Shown here piece by piece: positions 27,137 to 34,951 of a DNA stretch of 64,000 nucleotides; positions within the stretch are counted from its first letter, which is position 1; every line of letters starts with the position of its first letter. A program made the translations under genes and the position numbers. The DNA lies in contig JALIHJ010000001.1 of NCBI GenBank assembly GCA_022984795.1, positions 310,001 to 374,000 of the forward strand, read 5' to 3'. This DNA comes from Fabrea salina. Lineage: Eukaryota > Ciliophora > Heterotrichea > Heterotrichida > Fabreidae. A model generated the notes under the pieces. That model did no database searches, was not told the origin of the DNA, and saw nothing but the letters and a program-made list of their open reading frames with translations.

Positions 27137-28549
27137 CTATAAGTCCATCTTATAGTTTCCTGAACGCAAGGGAAGCGCAGAGTTTTGCTTGATAAAGTCA
27201 ATGATGCTTTGGGCGTTCCTAGGACCTTCGTAAACAACTCCAGACTTGTTATTGGCAGGGAAAAACAGCAAGTGAGGAAAAGAGTTCACAGGGTGGTCAG
27301 GGGCTTCGTTGGAAGCTGAGTCTATTTTGGCCACAGTTACAGTGTTTACTTCGCGGAAGTACTCAGCTACTCTTGAGTACTCAGGTTCTAGTTTCTTGCA
27401 GTGGCCACACCAAGGAGCGTGGAAGTACACCATAACGTCTTGGTTCTTTTGCTCCACAACTTGTTTGAAGTTTTTGCCAACTAGGATCCTCACTCCTTCT
27501 TCGTACTCTTGTTCAGGCACTTCTTGGCTTTTGTAGTAAACTGGAAGGGTTCCTTCCACCCACTTGGAGTAAAACTCAGTTAGTCCGGACTCGGAAACCT
27601 CAAATGTAAGGTACTTGTTGAAGTGGGAGTCTATTATAAAGGCCATAGGCATTTGGCCAGGAAGCACGCCTAAGAAGTCAGCTAAGCGTTGGTTCTGGGC
27701 TGTGGACAGGTCGCCGTAGCTCACAAGAATGTGGCCTTTGATGACTCCGGCAAGGTTCTTAAGGAGTTCTTGGTACTTCTGGAAGTCTTCTTCTTGTATG
27801 AAAAGAAACAAACAGGGGTTTTGCTTTCCAAAAACGTGGTTGATGGCCTTGTCTTCAAAAGGAAGCACCCAAGGAACCTGTTGGTGCTGGATGAACCTTT
27901 CAATTTCGCTCTCTCCAAAGTGGCCCTTGAAGTCGACTCTTAGGTCATCATAGTGCTTGAAAGCAACTAAGCCAGGCTTCTTTACTCCGTAAGACTCTGC
28001 AGCTTCTTGAGACGGACAGAACACGTAGTAGTTTCCTTCTAAGTCCTTAACCACATGCTCGAACAGATACTTTTCTTTAGACTCGTTGTCTCCAAACAAA
28101 ACAAAAGTCAATGGAGCCTTTTGTAGGTAAGAGTCTAGTTCACTCAGAGACTTAACCACTGATGCAGCAGGGTTTATTTTCTTAGTCACCCAGTTGTAAA
28201 TGCTTTCTTCAGTGCGGCCTCCTGTGTACTCATGAGGTTCCCCGTCAACAAAGAATATAAGTGTGGGGTACGCCTTAATCCTGTACTTGTCTGCAACTTG
28301 GGTGCTGCTTGTAGCGTCTAACTTAGCTAAGTGCACTGGTGGGTCGTGGTCTTTGAGTTTAGCAGCTGCTTTTTGGTACTGAGGCGCCATGTACTTGCAG
28401 TGGGCACACCAAGGAGCGTGGAACTCCACCAAAAGTTGTTTATAGGTACTAAGAGCTAACTCAAAGTCCGAGTCGTCAAGTATCAAAACGTTGTCTTCTT
28501 GTTGGAAGCCCAGTGCTCCCACCAATAGCATTAGTACACTTGTCACCAT
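27137..28549 (-). CDS. Protein disulfide isomerase
   Basis: 470 residues with a signal peptide (MVTSVLMLLVGALG). The thioredoxin a domain has WCAHC near 47-51, two redox-inactive b domains follow, and a second a-type domain has WCGHC near 383-387. The first site is CAHC instead of the usual CGHC. The C-terminus is KMDL, a variant of the KDEL ER-retrieval signal. It forms and shuffles disulfides in the ER lumen. The start codon is only 4 bp (tata) after the SMC4 stop on the same strand. Confidence 0.94.
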   Translation of the reverse strand: MVTSVLMLLVGALGFQQEDNVLILDDSDFELALSTYKQLLVEFHAPWCAHCKYMAPQYQKAAAKLKDHDPPVHLAKLDATSSTQVADKYRIKAYPTLIFFVDGEPHEYTGGRTEESIYNWVTKKINPAASVVKSLSELDSYLQKAPLTFVLFGDNESKEKYLFEHVVKDLEGNYYVFCPSQEAAESYGVKKPGLVAFKHYDDLRVDFKGHFGESEIERFIQHQQVPWVLPFEDKAINHVFGKQNPCLFLFIQEEDFQKYQELLKNLAGVIKGHILVSYGDLSTAQNQRLADFLGVLPGQMPMAFIIDSHFNKYLTFEVSESGLTEFYSKWVEGTLPVYYKSQEVPEQEYEEGVRILVGKNFKQVVEQKNQDVMVYFHAPWCGHCKKLEPEYSRVAEYFREVNTVTVAKIDSASNEAPDHPVNSFPHLLFFPANNKSGVVYEGPRNAQSIIDFIKQNSALPLRSGNYKMDL

Positions 28550-28553
28550 TATA

Positions 28554-31500
28554 TTAATTACTTACCATCTCAAGAGTCCTCATAACTATAGAGTTTTCTG
28601 AGTCCTGGGGCAGTTCTTTCATGTCTAAACGAATCACTGCAGACTGATCGTTGACCTTGTAAACTCCCATAACACTTCGGGACTTCTCAAACATTTGGCA
28701 TCTTAAACTCACTACTATGAACTGCGAGGTGAGACTTTTCCGCTTCAAGTAGTTTGCTACAATGTCTACATTGACGAAGTCCAGAGCTGCGTCTATTTCG
28801 TCCATGATGTAGATGATGTTGGGCTTGAACTCGTGGGTAGCGAACACCAGTGCTAAGGAACTAAGGGTTTTTTCACCCCCGCTCAAGTTGCTCATTTTCT
28901 TCCATGACTTGTTTGGAGGCCTTGCTGTGAACTCTATTCCTTCTGAAAAGGGGTCTGTTGTGTCTGCTAGTTCCAATTCTGCGTCTCCGCCTTTGGTGAT
29001 CTTCCTGTATATTCCTCGGAGAGTGTCTGATATAAACTTGAACCCTTCCATAAAGACTCTCTTCCTGTCTTCTGTTAATTCTCTAGATTTTTCAATTTTA
29101 AACTGTATACTTTCTTTGATTTCCTCCAAGTTTGACTCTTTTTCGTCCAGAACTTTTTTCTTTCCAGCATAAATTTTCAGAACCTCCAGATTGGGGTTTT
29201 TCTCTAGTTCTTCTTTCAGTGACTTGATTCTTCTTATCATAGTAAGGTTAGCCTTTGTGATGTTTTTATCTGATAAAGTGTCTTCATTATACTCTTCATT
29301 CACATCAATAAGAGACTTTTCTACATCGTCCTCTAGCCTTTTTCTTTTTTCAGGAAAACAAATTCTTTCGACCTCGTCAATGTCGCCTAGTATATCGCTG
29401 AAACCCTTTCTTTTTTTAGAGTAATTATTCCGGTTAGCTTGGATACTTTCGTTCAGTTGATCTTTTTCTTTGATTCTTATTTCGTTTTCTTTCTGAATCT
29501 CTTTCAACTGATGCTTCTTGTCAGTAAGCTTTTTCTTAACTTTGATTTTTTCATCTTCGTTCTTTTGAATTTGGTTTGAGTTATCCTTTGCTTGCTCTTT
29601 CAAATCACTTTCTTCTTGTCTCAGTTGTCCAATTGTTTCTTCAAGTTCTTTTGTTTTGCTTGCCACCTCAGTTAGTTCTTTCTCCAGCACAGAAATCCTT
29701 TCAGTAATTTCTTGCAAACTCTTTTCAGTGCAGTTAATTTGGTACAAGTTACTTCGAATGGTGTCTTCCTCTGAATTTATTGAAGCTTCCAGTTTAATGT
29801 TTTCATCTTTCAAAGACTCTAGCTCAGCTTTGTACTTTTGAGTTTTCTGTTTCAGAGTCCTATACTCTTCACCTCCTACTTTGTCTATCTCCTGGTTCTT
29901 TGAGTCTATGTTTCTGTTTATTGCTTCTAGTTCTGACTTAGCCTTGTTTAAGTCGTGGTTTACTTCAATTTCTTTGAGCTTAAGTTTGCCTACTTTGCTT
30001 TTTAAGTCACTTGTGTCTGCACTGCCCGAGTCTTCAGAGAGTTCCTCAGTTATGTTTTTTTGCTCAAAAGATAACTTAATCAATTCAGTTTGAAGACTGT
30101 TTTTGGTTTTTTCTAAACTAATGGATTCTTTTTCTAAGTACTTGATGCTAGTATCTAACTCTTTGCTTTCCTCCTGAGTTTTTTGGATCTGTTGCTTGAG
30201 TTCCTCAGGGTCATTTTCTGAGTGGTCATCAAACTCCCCTTCCAAGCGCATTCTACCTGTAGAGGGCTTGGCAAAGCTACGCATTTCCCCGCTCTTCTTA
30301 ATGAGTCTTCCTTCTAAAGTAGTTATTTCGTAGTTGCCTCTATTCGACACCTGAATGGCTTGTTCCATATCCCTAACTACTAAAGTGTCTCCAAACGCAA
30401 AGTAAAACACGTTCCTCAGTTCAGGGTCGAACTGCAAGAGGTCAAACAGTCTTTGGCAGTCGCCTGGGGGCACTCTGAAGGAGTCTGGGTTTCTCTGGGG
30501 AATCCTGTCCATAATGATGATGTTTACTCTGCCTAGTTTTTTGGTTTTACAGTAGTCAATGAGTCTTTCAGCGTCCTGAACTGTTTTTACTACGTAATGG
30601 TCAAGTTTACTGATAGAACTAGACACAGCTTTATCGTAGTTTGCATGAATGCAACCTAGGTCTCCTAGTCTGCCTACCACTCCTCCAAGTTTTTGCTTTC
30701 TGATGGCTTTTTTGATCTTTTTTTGGTTAAAAGACTGCTTGATGTTTCTTTGTTGCTTGTTTTGCATATACTCTAGGTTCCTCAGTTCACTGTCTACTTG
30801 TTTTTTCCTTGTTCTTTGATCACTCAGTTTGTTTGAATTTTCATTCAAAGGCTCTTCTAGACCACTTAGTTGCTTTCTGTAGGCTTCAATCTGCTCTGTT
30901 AACTCTTTGAGTCTACTTTGGAGTGAGTTGGTTCTTTGGACTTTTTTGCTTTCTCTGTTTTGGATTTCAAGTATTTTGGCGTTGATCTTCTTGATTTTTT
31001 CAGTCAGACTTTTGAGTTCTGTGTTTTTTTGGTGGAAGTTTCTTTGGGCTGAGACTTTGTTTTGCTCAAGTGCCAGTTTTTCTTTTTGGAGTTTTTTGGA
31101 ACTTTGGACAACAATACTTTCTAGTTCCAAGTACCTGTCTTTTATTTGTTCGTTTTTTTCAAAGTACTTTTTGTGGTTCTGGTTGTTTTCCTCGACTTGT
31201 TTTTTGGACTTAGCGATGCTGGTCTGAAGTTTTTGGTTTTCTAGTTTTAGCCTTTTGAGGTCTTGTTCATGTTTTCTGAAATCTTTCTTTTTAGATTCTA
31301 GTTCTTGGAGTAGTTTTTGTTCAAACGTTGAGTTTTGTCTTAGTTCGTCCTCAAAACTCTTCAGGTAAGGTGCTATGCTTTCTAGTTGTTTTTCAAGTGA
31401 CTCCTTTTCTTCTTTAAGGAGTCTTAGTGTCTCTGAAAGTTTCTGCAGTTCTGATCTCAGTCCAAATTGTTCATTTTCCAGGTTCTTCCGAGTGTCATCG

Positions 31501-32231
31501 CTTTCTTTGATTTCTTCTTCCAGAGTTTTACGCTTGAGTTGATACAGTAAGTTCCTGTACTTATGAATGAGTTCTACATCCTCAAGGTACTTTCTGGCCT
31601 TCTTCTTAGGATTCTCATAACGCTCAAGGTCTCTTTCGGCGTATTCAAACTCATTACTAGCTACTTCAACTTGGTTCTTAAGCTCATCAAGTTCTTTATC
31701 AATATTTTTGATATCTTCGCTTAACTCCTTTGTTCCAATTACATCCTCAAGATATTCTAAAAGTTGCTTTCTATCCTTAGTTGCTACCTTTTCAACCTCT
31801 CCTTGGAGTATTAAAAACCTGCTATGGCTGAGAAATATTCCTTTAGAAGCCAAGAACTCACTTAGCCTTGCATAAGTCACAGGTTGATTGTTCAAACAAT
31901 AAAAACCAGACTTGCCCAGTTCTATTGTGCGACTAATGCTGAATTCTTCTGAGTTGTTTTCGAAGTAAACAGTCACGGTTGCACTTCTTAAGTTAGGGTA
32001 GTTTTTTGACTTGTGAATTAAGTCGCTTAGTCTAGGTTGCCTCATCTTGGCGGCTTCTCTGCCAAACACAAACAAAAAGGCTTCTAGCAAGTTTGATTTC
32101 CCAGACCCGTTAGGTCCTACTATTGCAGTTAAGCATTTGTCGAAAGGCCCCACTCTGTGAGTGCCTACATAAGACTTGAAGTTGTGCAAAATCACTTCTC
32201 TAATTACAAGCTTAGGCCCGTCGTCCATCAT
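28554..32231 (-). CDS. SMC4: Condensin subunit SMC4
   Basis: 1225 residues. N-terminal Walker A GPNGSGKSNLLEAFLFVFG lies near 39-57, with HNFKSYVGTHRVGPF before it as in SMC4. Two long coiled coils flank a hinge near 520-680 (GVVGRLGDLGCIHANYDKA). The ABC signature LSGGEKTLSSLALVFATHEFKP is near 1113, Walker B follows (YIMDEIDAALDFVNV), and the D-loop and QFIVVSLR are intact. It pairs with SMC2 in condensin for chromosome compaction; in ciliates this includes micronuclear mitosis. It starts ATGATG, 8 bp after the lipase stop, and is one unbroken frame. Confidence 0.97.
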   Translation of the reverse strand: MMDDGPKLVIREVILHNFKSYVGTHRVGPFDKCLTAIVGPNGSGKSNLLEAFLFVFGREAAKMRQPRLSDLIHKSKNYPNLRSATVTVYFENNSEEFSISRTIELGKSGFYCLNNQPVTYARLSEFLASKGIFLSHSRFLILQGEVEKVATKDRKQLLEYLEDVIGTKELSEDIKNIDKELDELKNQVEVASNEFEYAERDLERYENPKKKARKYLEDVELIHKYRNLLYQLKRKTLEEEIKESDDTRKNLENEQFGLRSELQKLSETLRLLKEEKESLEKQLESIAPYLKSFEDELRQNSTFEQKLLQELESKKKDFRKHEQDLKRLKLENQKLQTSIAKSKKQVEENNQNHKKYFEKNEQIKDRYLELESIVVQSSKKLQKEKLALEQNKVSAQRNFHQKNTELKSLTEKIKKINAKILEIQNRESKKVQRTNSLQSRLKELTEQIEAYRKQLSGLEEPLNENSNKLSDQRTRKKQVDSELRNLEYMQNKQQRNIKQSFNQKKIKKAIRKQKLGGVVGRLGDLGCIHANYDKAVSSSISKLDHYVVKTVQDAERLIDYCKTKKLGRVNIIIMDRIPQRNPDSFRVPPGDCQRLFDLLQFDPELRNVFYFAFGDTLVVRDMEQAIQVSNRGNYEITTLEGRLIKKSGEMRSFAKPSTGRMRLEGEFDDHSENDPEELKQQIQKTQEESKELDTSIKYLEKESISLEKTKNSLQTELIKLSFEQKNITEELSEDSGSADTSDLKSKVGKLKLKEIEVNHDLNKAKSELEAINRNIDSKNQEIDKVGGEEYRTLKQKTQKYKAELESLKDENIKLEASINSEEDTIRSNLYQINCTEKSLQEITERISVLEKELTEVASKTKELEETIGQLRQEESDLKEQAKDNSNQIQKNEDEKIKVKKKLTDKKHQLKEIQKENEIRIKEKDQLNESIQANRNNYSKKRKGFSDILGDIDEVERICFPEKRKRLEDDVEKSLIDVNEEYNEDTLSDKNITKANLTMIRRIKSLKEELEKNPNLEVLKIYAGKKKVLDEKESNLEEIKESIQFKIEKSRELTEDRKRVFMEGFKFISDTLRGIYRKITKGGDAELELADTTDPFSEGIEFTARPPNKSWKKMSNLSGGEKTLSSLALVFATHEFKPNIIYIMDEIDAALDFVNVDIVANYLKRKSLTSQFIVVSLRCQMFEKSRSVMGVYKVNDQSAVIRLDMKELPQDSENSIVMRTLEMVSN

Positions 32232-32239
32232 TATTTGGT

Positions 32240-32995
32240 TTACCCATTTATTAAAACTTTGCCTTCTGCTGCTTTTTCTAGCATTCTGACGTTATCTAAC
32301 ACCAGTCGGTATATGAAAGCACAGTTGTTGTGCAAGTCACTGCCTACTATTTCGGTATGGTCCATGTCAAAAGACAGCAGGTGCGTGCCCCACTGGGTTT
32401 CCCATTCCGTAAACACTCCGTCGTTGTAGGCTTTGTAGTGAGGGTTCCTTTCAGCTATGATCCTTATGGTCTCTTTAAACATTTCGTGGGATTCGCCAGC
32501 ATCTTTCCAGCTTGAAATGCTAAACACTTTTTCTCGGTTGCTTGAAAGATTGGCGTTGATGCTTTTTAGGTTCCTAAGGTTGATTTCGAGAAAAGCCTCT
32601 AAAGGCACTCCCAAGTACCGCAGAATGGGCTGGATAATGTCAGAGCTGCAACTAGGAGTGCTTGCAAAGTCGGCTAAACTGCTGCCTTTGTGTGGCGAAC
32701 TCACAGTAGTAAGCGAAGTCACTGGAGTAGAAAGCAAGTCCATTGAAAGTCTGCAGTCAAGTCCTGCAATGGAGATACCTACTACGTGTGGTTCTTGGTG
32801 CTTGCGGAGTTCTCTGTCGAGGTAGTCTATTCTTTGTGCTAGTGAAGAGTCCGAGGCATTTCGAATAGGAAGGAAGTGAACAGGTTGGTTTTCAGCTTCA
32901 AAAATAGACATAACTGGGGAGTAAAGGGTGTGTTTAAACTTGGAGTAGTGGGACTCCAGCATGTTGACTACTAAGACCACTGGACGTTTGAGCAT
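32240..32995 (-). CDS. TGL2-like lipase
   Basis: 251 residues from ATG 32995 (MLKRPVVLVV). The longer frame above has no ATG and runs into the transporter gene. The pattern YLDRELRK, VVGISIAGLDCRLSMDLL, LTTVSSPHKGSSLADFAS resembles yeast Tgl2 and related triacylglycerol lipases, which have HSMGGLDCR and TPHRGS. The nucleophile elbow is G-I-S-I-A rather than G-H-S-M-G. DMDHTEIVG likely carries the His. It may act on acylglycerols, possibly in mitochondria as Tgl2 does. No N-terminal targeting peptide is obvious. Confidence 0.72.
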   Translation of the reverse strand: MLKRPVVLVVNMLESHYSKFKHTLYSPVMSIFEAENQPVHFLPIRNASDSSLAQRIDYLDRELRKHQEPHVVGISIAGLDCRLSMDLLSTPVTSLTTVSSPHKGSSLADFASTPSCSSDIIQPILRYLGVPLEAFLEINLRNLKSINANLSSNREKVFSISSWKDAGESHEMFKETIRIIAERNPHYKAYNDGVFTEWETQWGTHLLSFDMDHTEIVGSDLHNNCAFIYRLVLDNVRMLEKAAEGKVLING

Positions 32996-33009
32996 TTCTA
33001 AGATGGAAC

Positions 33010-33933
33010 TTAATTTAAACTTAGATAAGGCTTGTGTTGTTCTGTTTCTTTTTGAGGTTTGTTGAAAACTACTATTCCCACAATCACCAAACAAAACCCT
33101 AGAATGTAAAGCCAAGAGATTCTTTGGTCAAACAACAGTATTCCTACCAAGAGTCCGTAAGTCATTGTAGTCAGCAGTGACAAGTTGTACATAATGGCTC
33201 CAAACTTCAAAAAGTAGTAGGGCGAAATGGAGTACATTGACGTCAAAGCAACTCCAAATCCAACATAGCACCCTATTTGTCCAAAGTTAGAAATCTCCGA
33301 AATTGCAGACAACTCCAAACAAAGACTTTCCACAAGTGTAATCAAAGTCCCTGCAACTCCCAGCACTGAAAGGTAGTTCTGAGGAGTATGGCCTTCCTTC
33401 ATAAGGTACTCGACCCAAACGTTACTTGCAGAGTAAAGTCCTGCTCCTGCTATAACTAACACGTCCCCCAGTATCCCCCCTCCCCATTCCCAGTTGTTTT
33501 TGTGCAAGTCAGAAGCAACTATAGAAACCACTCCTGAAAGACACACCCCTGCTCCCAGGAACTGGTACTTGGAGTACCTTGTTTTCAAAAACACAGAAGA
33601 AAGCACAAACACAAAAACCACAGAGGAGTTCATCAGTGTGAAAACACTAACTACACTAGTCAGCTGGTAAGCCAAAACTACCAAAAAGTTAGCTTGGGTG
33701 TCAAACACCACACCTACTAAGTACTTTTTCAAGTGACTTGCTTTGAAGGGCAGCTTCATGTAAATAGCTAAAGGCAAGTAAATGAGGGATATAAAAAAGT
33801 AGTTCCACACCAGTTGGAAAAGCGGCGTAGCAATTCCCTGTTCCAGAAGCAGTTCCGAAAAAACTCCTGTTGAAGTGTTGAGTAAAGAGAGTGCCTGGCC
33901 TAGTAACACCCCGTTCACCCTTTTCTTGATCAT
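33010..33933 (-). CDS. SLC35F-like drug/metabolite transporter
   Basis: 307 residues from ATG 33933 (MIKKRVNGVLLGQALSLLN). About ten TM helices follow the SLC35F1/F2 pattern: GVVFDTQANFLVVLAYQLTSVVSVFTLMNSS, then GAGVCLSGVVSIVASD. SLC35F proteins move small solutes across endomembranes or the plasma membrane; the substrate here is unknown. An open frame continues upstream to 34047, but it is antisense to a signal peptide and unlike the family, so I reject it. The start codon is 1 bp from the ATG of the divergent gene. Confidence 0.85.
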   Translation of the reverse strand: MIKKRVNGVLLGQALSLLNTSTGVFSELLLEQGIATPLFQLVWNYFFISLIYLPLAIYMKLPFKASHLKKYLVGVVFDTQANFLVVLAYQLTSVVSVFTLMNSSVVFVFVLSSVFLKTRYSKYQFLGAGVCLSGVVSIVASDLHKNNWEWGGGILGDVLVIAGAGLYSASNVWVEYLMKEGHTPQNYLSVLGVAGTLITLVESLCLELSAISEISNFGQIGCYVGFGVALTSMYSISPYYFLKFGAIMYNLSLLTTMTYGLLVGILLFDQRISWLYILGFCLVIVGIVVFNKPQKETEQHKPYLSLN

Positions 33934-33934
33934 A
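33934..33934. promoter_or_regulatory. 1-bp gap between divergent start codons
   Basis: 33931-33937 reads CAT-A-ATG: minus ATG, one base, plus ATG. Each promoter and leader must lie within the other gene's coding sequence. Confidence 0.5.
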
Positions 33935-34393
33935 ATGAATAAGTTTATATTGCTCCTTTGCTTAGTTTTAGTAACTGGGTTCACCAGAAAGCAACTAGAA
34001 GCAGGCAAAGCATGCACTCGCTTAGTAGGAGACTTAGTTACTAACAACTACAGCCTAGTTAAACAAGAAGCCCAGAAACAACCTAGTTTGAACTCTAAAA
34101 AACTCGAAAACAAACTCCTGTCAGACGTTATTGATTTCTGTGTTGAAAGAATATCTGAAGACCAAGTGACCCAAGTCAAGGAGTCCAGAGGAAACTACTC
34201 CTGGGAGCAGTACAAAGACCTTTTAGTGCTGGACTCTTCTAAGTACACCAGCGAAGAAGACTTAGTTGTTTCTGAAAACCACAAACAGCTCAGAAAGGCT
34301 CTTTTGCAAGCTGAAAAAGGCCCGCAACTGTCAGGAGACCCCCAGAAGCTCAAAAGGATTCTTGACTTGGACTCAATAAAGCAAGACCTTTAA
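33935..34393 (+). CDS. Secreted or ER-lumenal orphan, 152 aa
   Basis: MNKFILLLCLVLVTGFTRK is a clear signal peptide. The mature part is helical and charged with two Cys (KACTRL and DFCVER), possibly one disulfide. No TM helix or retention signal is visible. There is no other Met in the protein, so the start at 33935 is the only usable one. I do not recognise the family. The stop TAA directly abuts the LSM12 stop on the other strand (TAACTA). Confidence 0.65.
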   Translation: MNKFILLLCLVLVTGFTRKQLEAGKACTRLVGDLVTNNYSLVKQEAQKQPSLNSKKLENKLLSDVIDFCVERISEDQVTQVKESRGNYSWEQYKDLLVLDSSKYTSEEDLVVSENHKQLRKALLQAEKGPQLSGDPQKLKRILDLDSIKQDL

Positions 34394-34903
34394 CTACTGA
34401 ACATTAATTTTAGTTTTGACTTTTTGAAGCACGTTTAAAATTCTCTGCACGGACTTTTCAGGGCCTTCAAGACTCTCCTGGCCTTCGTAAGGAGGTTTGA
34501 TCTTGACATGCAGGTCAGTAAGAAGTATGCTGAGGTCTTCCCACACACAAGAGTAAGTTTTGGAAAGTTCCTTGAAAAGATTCTGGGCTTCTTCGGAGGC
34601 TTCTGTGTTTACCTGTCCGGACGGACGAGAAGCTCTTTGGATTTCTAAGTCTGCTTCTTTCAGAAAGGCCTCTACTTTTATAGTGGGCAACTCCACGTCC
34701 AGAGTCACTTTGTTCTTGTCTACCATTTCAACTGACTTGATGTACGACAGGTTCAAAAACATAAAGTCCCGAGAACTTTCGTTGCCTCGACTCAAAACTA
34801 ACAAGTTGTAGTCGTCGTCCCAGGAGTATATCCTGCCTTGGAAGGTTTCGTTCAAACAAGTCGTCACTTTGATTTCCACGCCTATGATGTCTGCACTCGG
34901 CAT
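34394..34903 (-). CDS. LSM12: LSM12-like protein
   Basis: 169 residues from ATG 34903 (MPSADIIGVEIKV). The longer frame above lacks a sensible start. An N-terminal LSm-like fold (GRIYSWDDDYNLLVLSRG, FMFLNLSYIKSVEMV) is followed by the LSM12 anticodon-binding-like domain (EEAQNLFKELSKTYSCVWEDLSILLTDLHVKIKPPYEGQ). Human LSM12 links ataxin-2 to translation and binds NAADP. The order and the motif VxIxPPY agree. Confidence 0.85.
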   Translation of the reverse strand: MPSADIIGVEIKVTTCLNETFQGRIYSWDDDYNLLVLSRGNESSRDFMFLNLSYIKSVEMVDKNKVTLDVELPTIKVEAFLKEADLEIQRASRPSGQVNTEASEEAQNLFKELSKTYSCVWEDLSILLTDLHVKIKPPYEGQESLEGPEKSVQRILNVLQKVKTKINVQ

Positions 34904-34951
34904 CTTTATATATATTGAGGTTGCAATCATTTCATTAACAGACCATTTAAA

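Noticed and set aside
33934-34047. N-terminal extension of the SLC35F gene to 34047
   Set aside because: It is antisense to a clear signal peptide, unlike the family, and starts with no ATG in good context.
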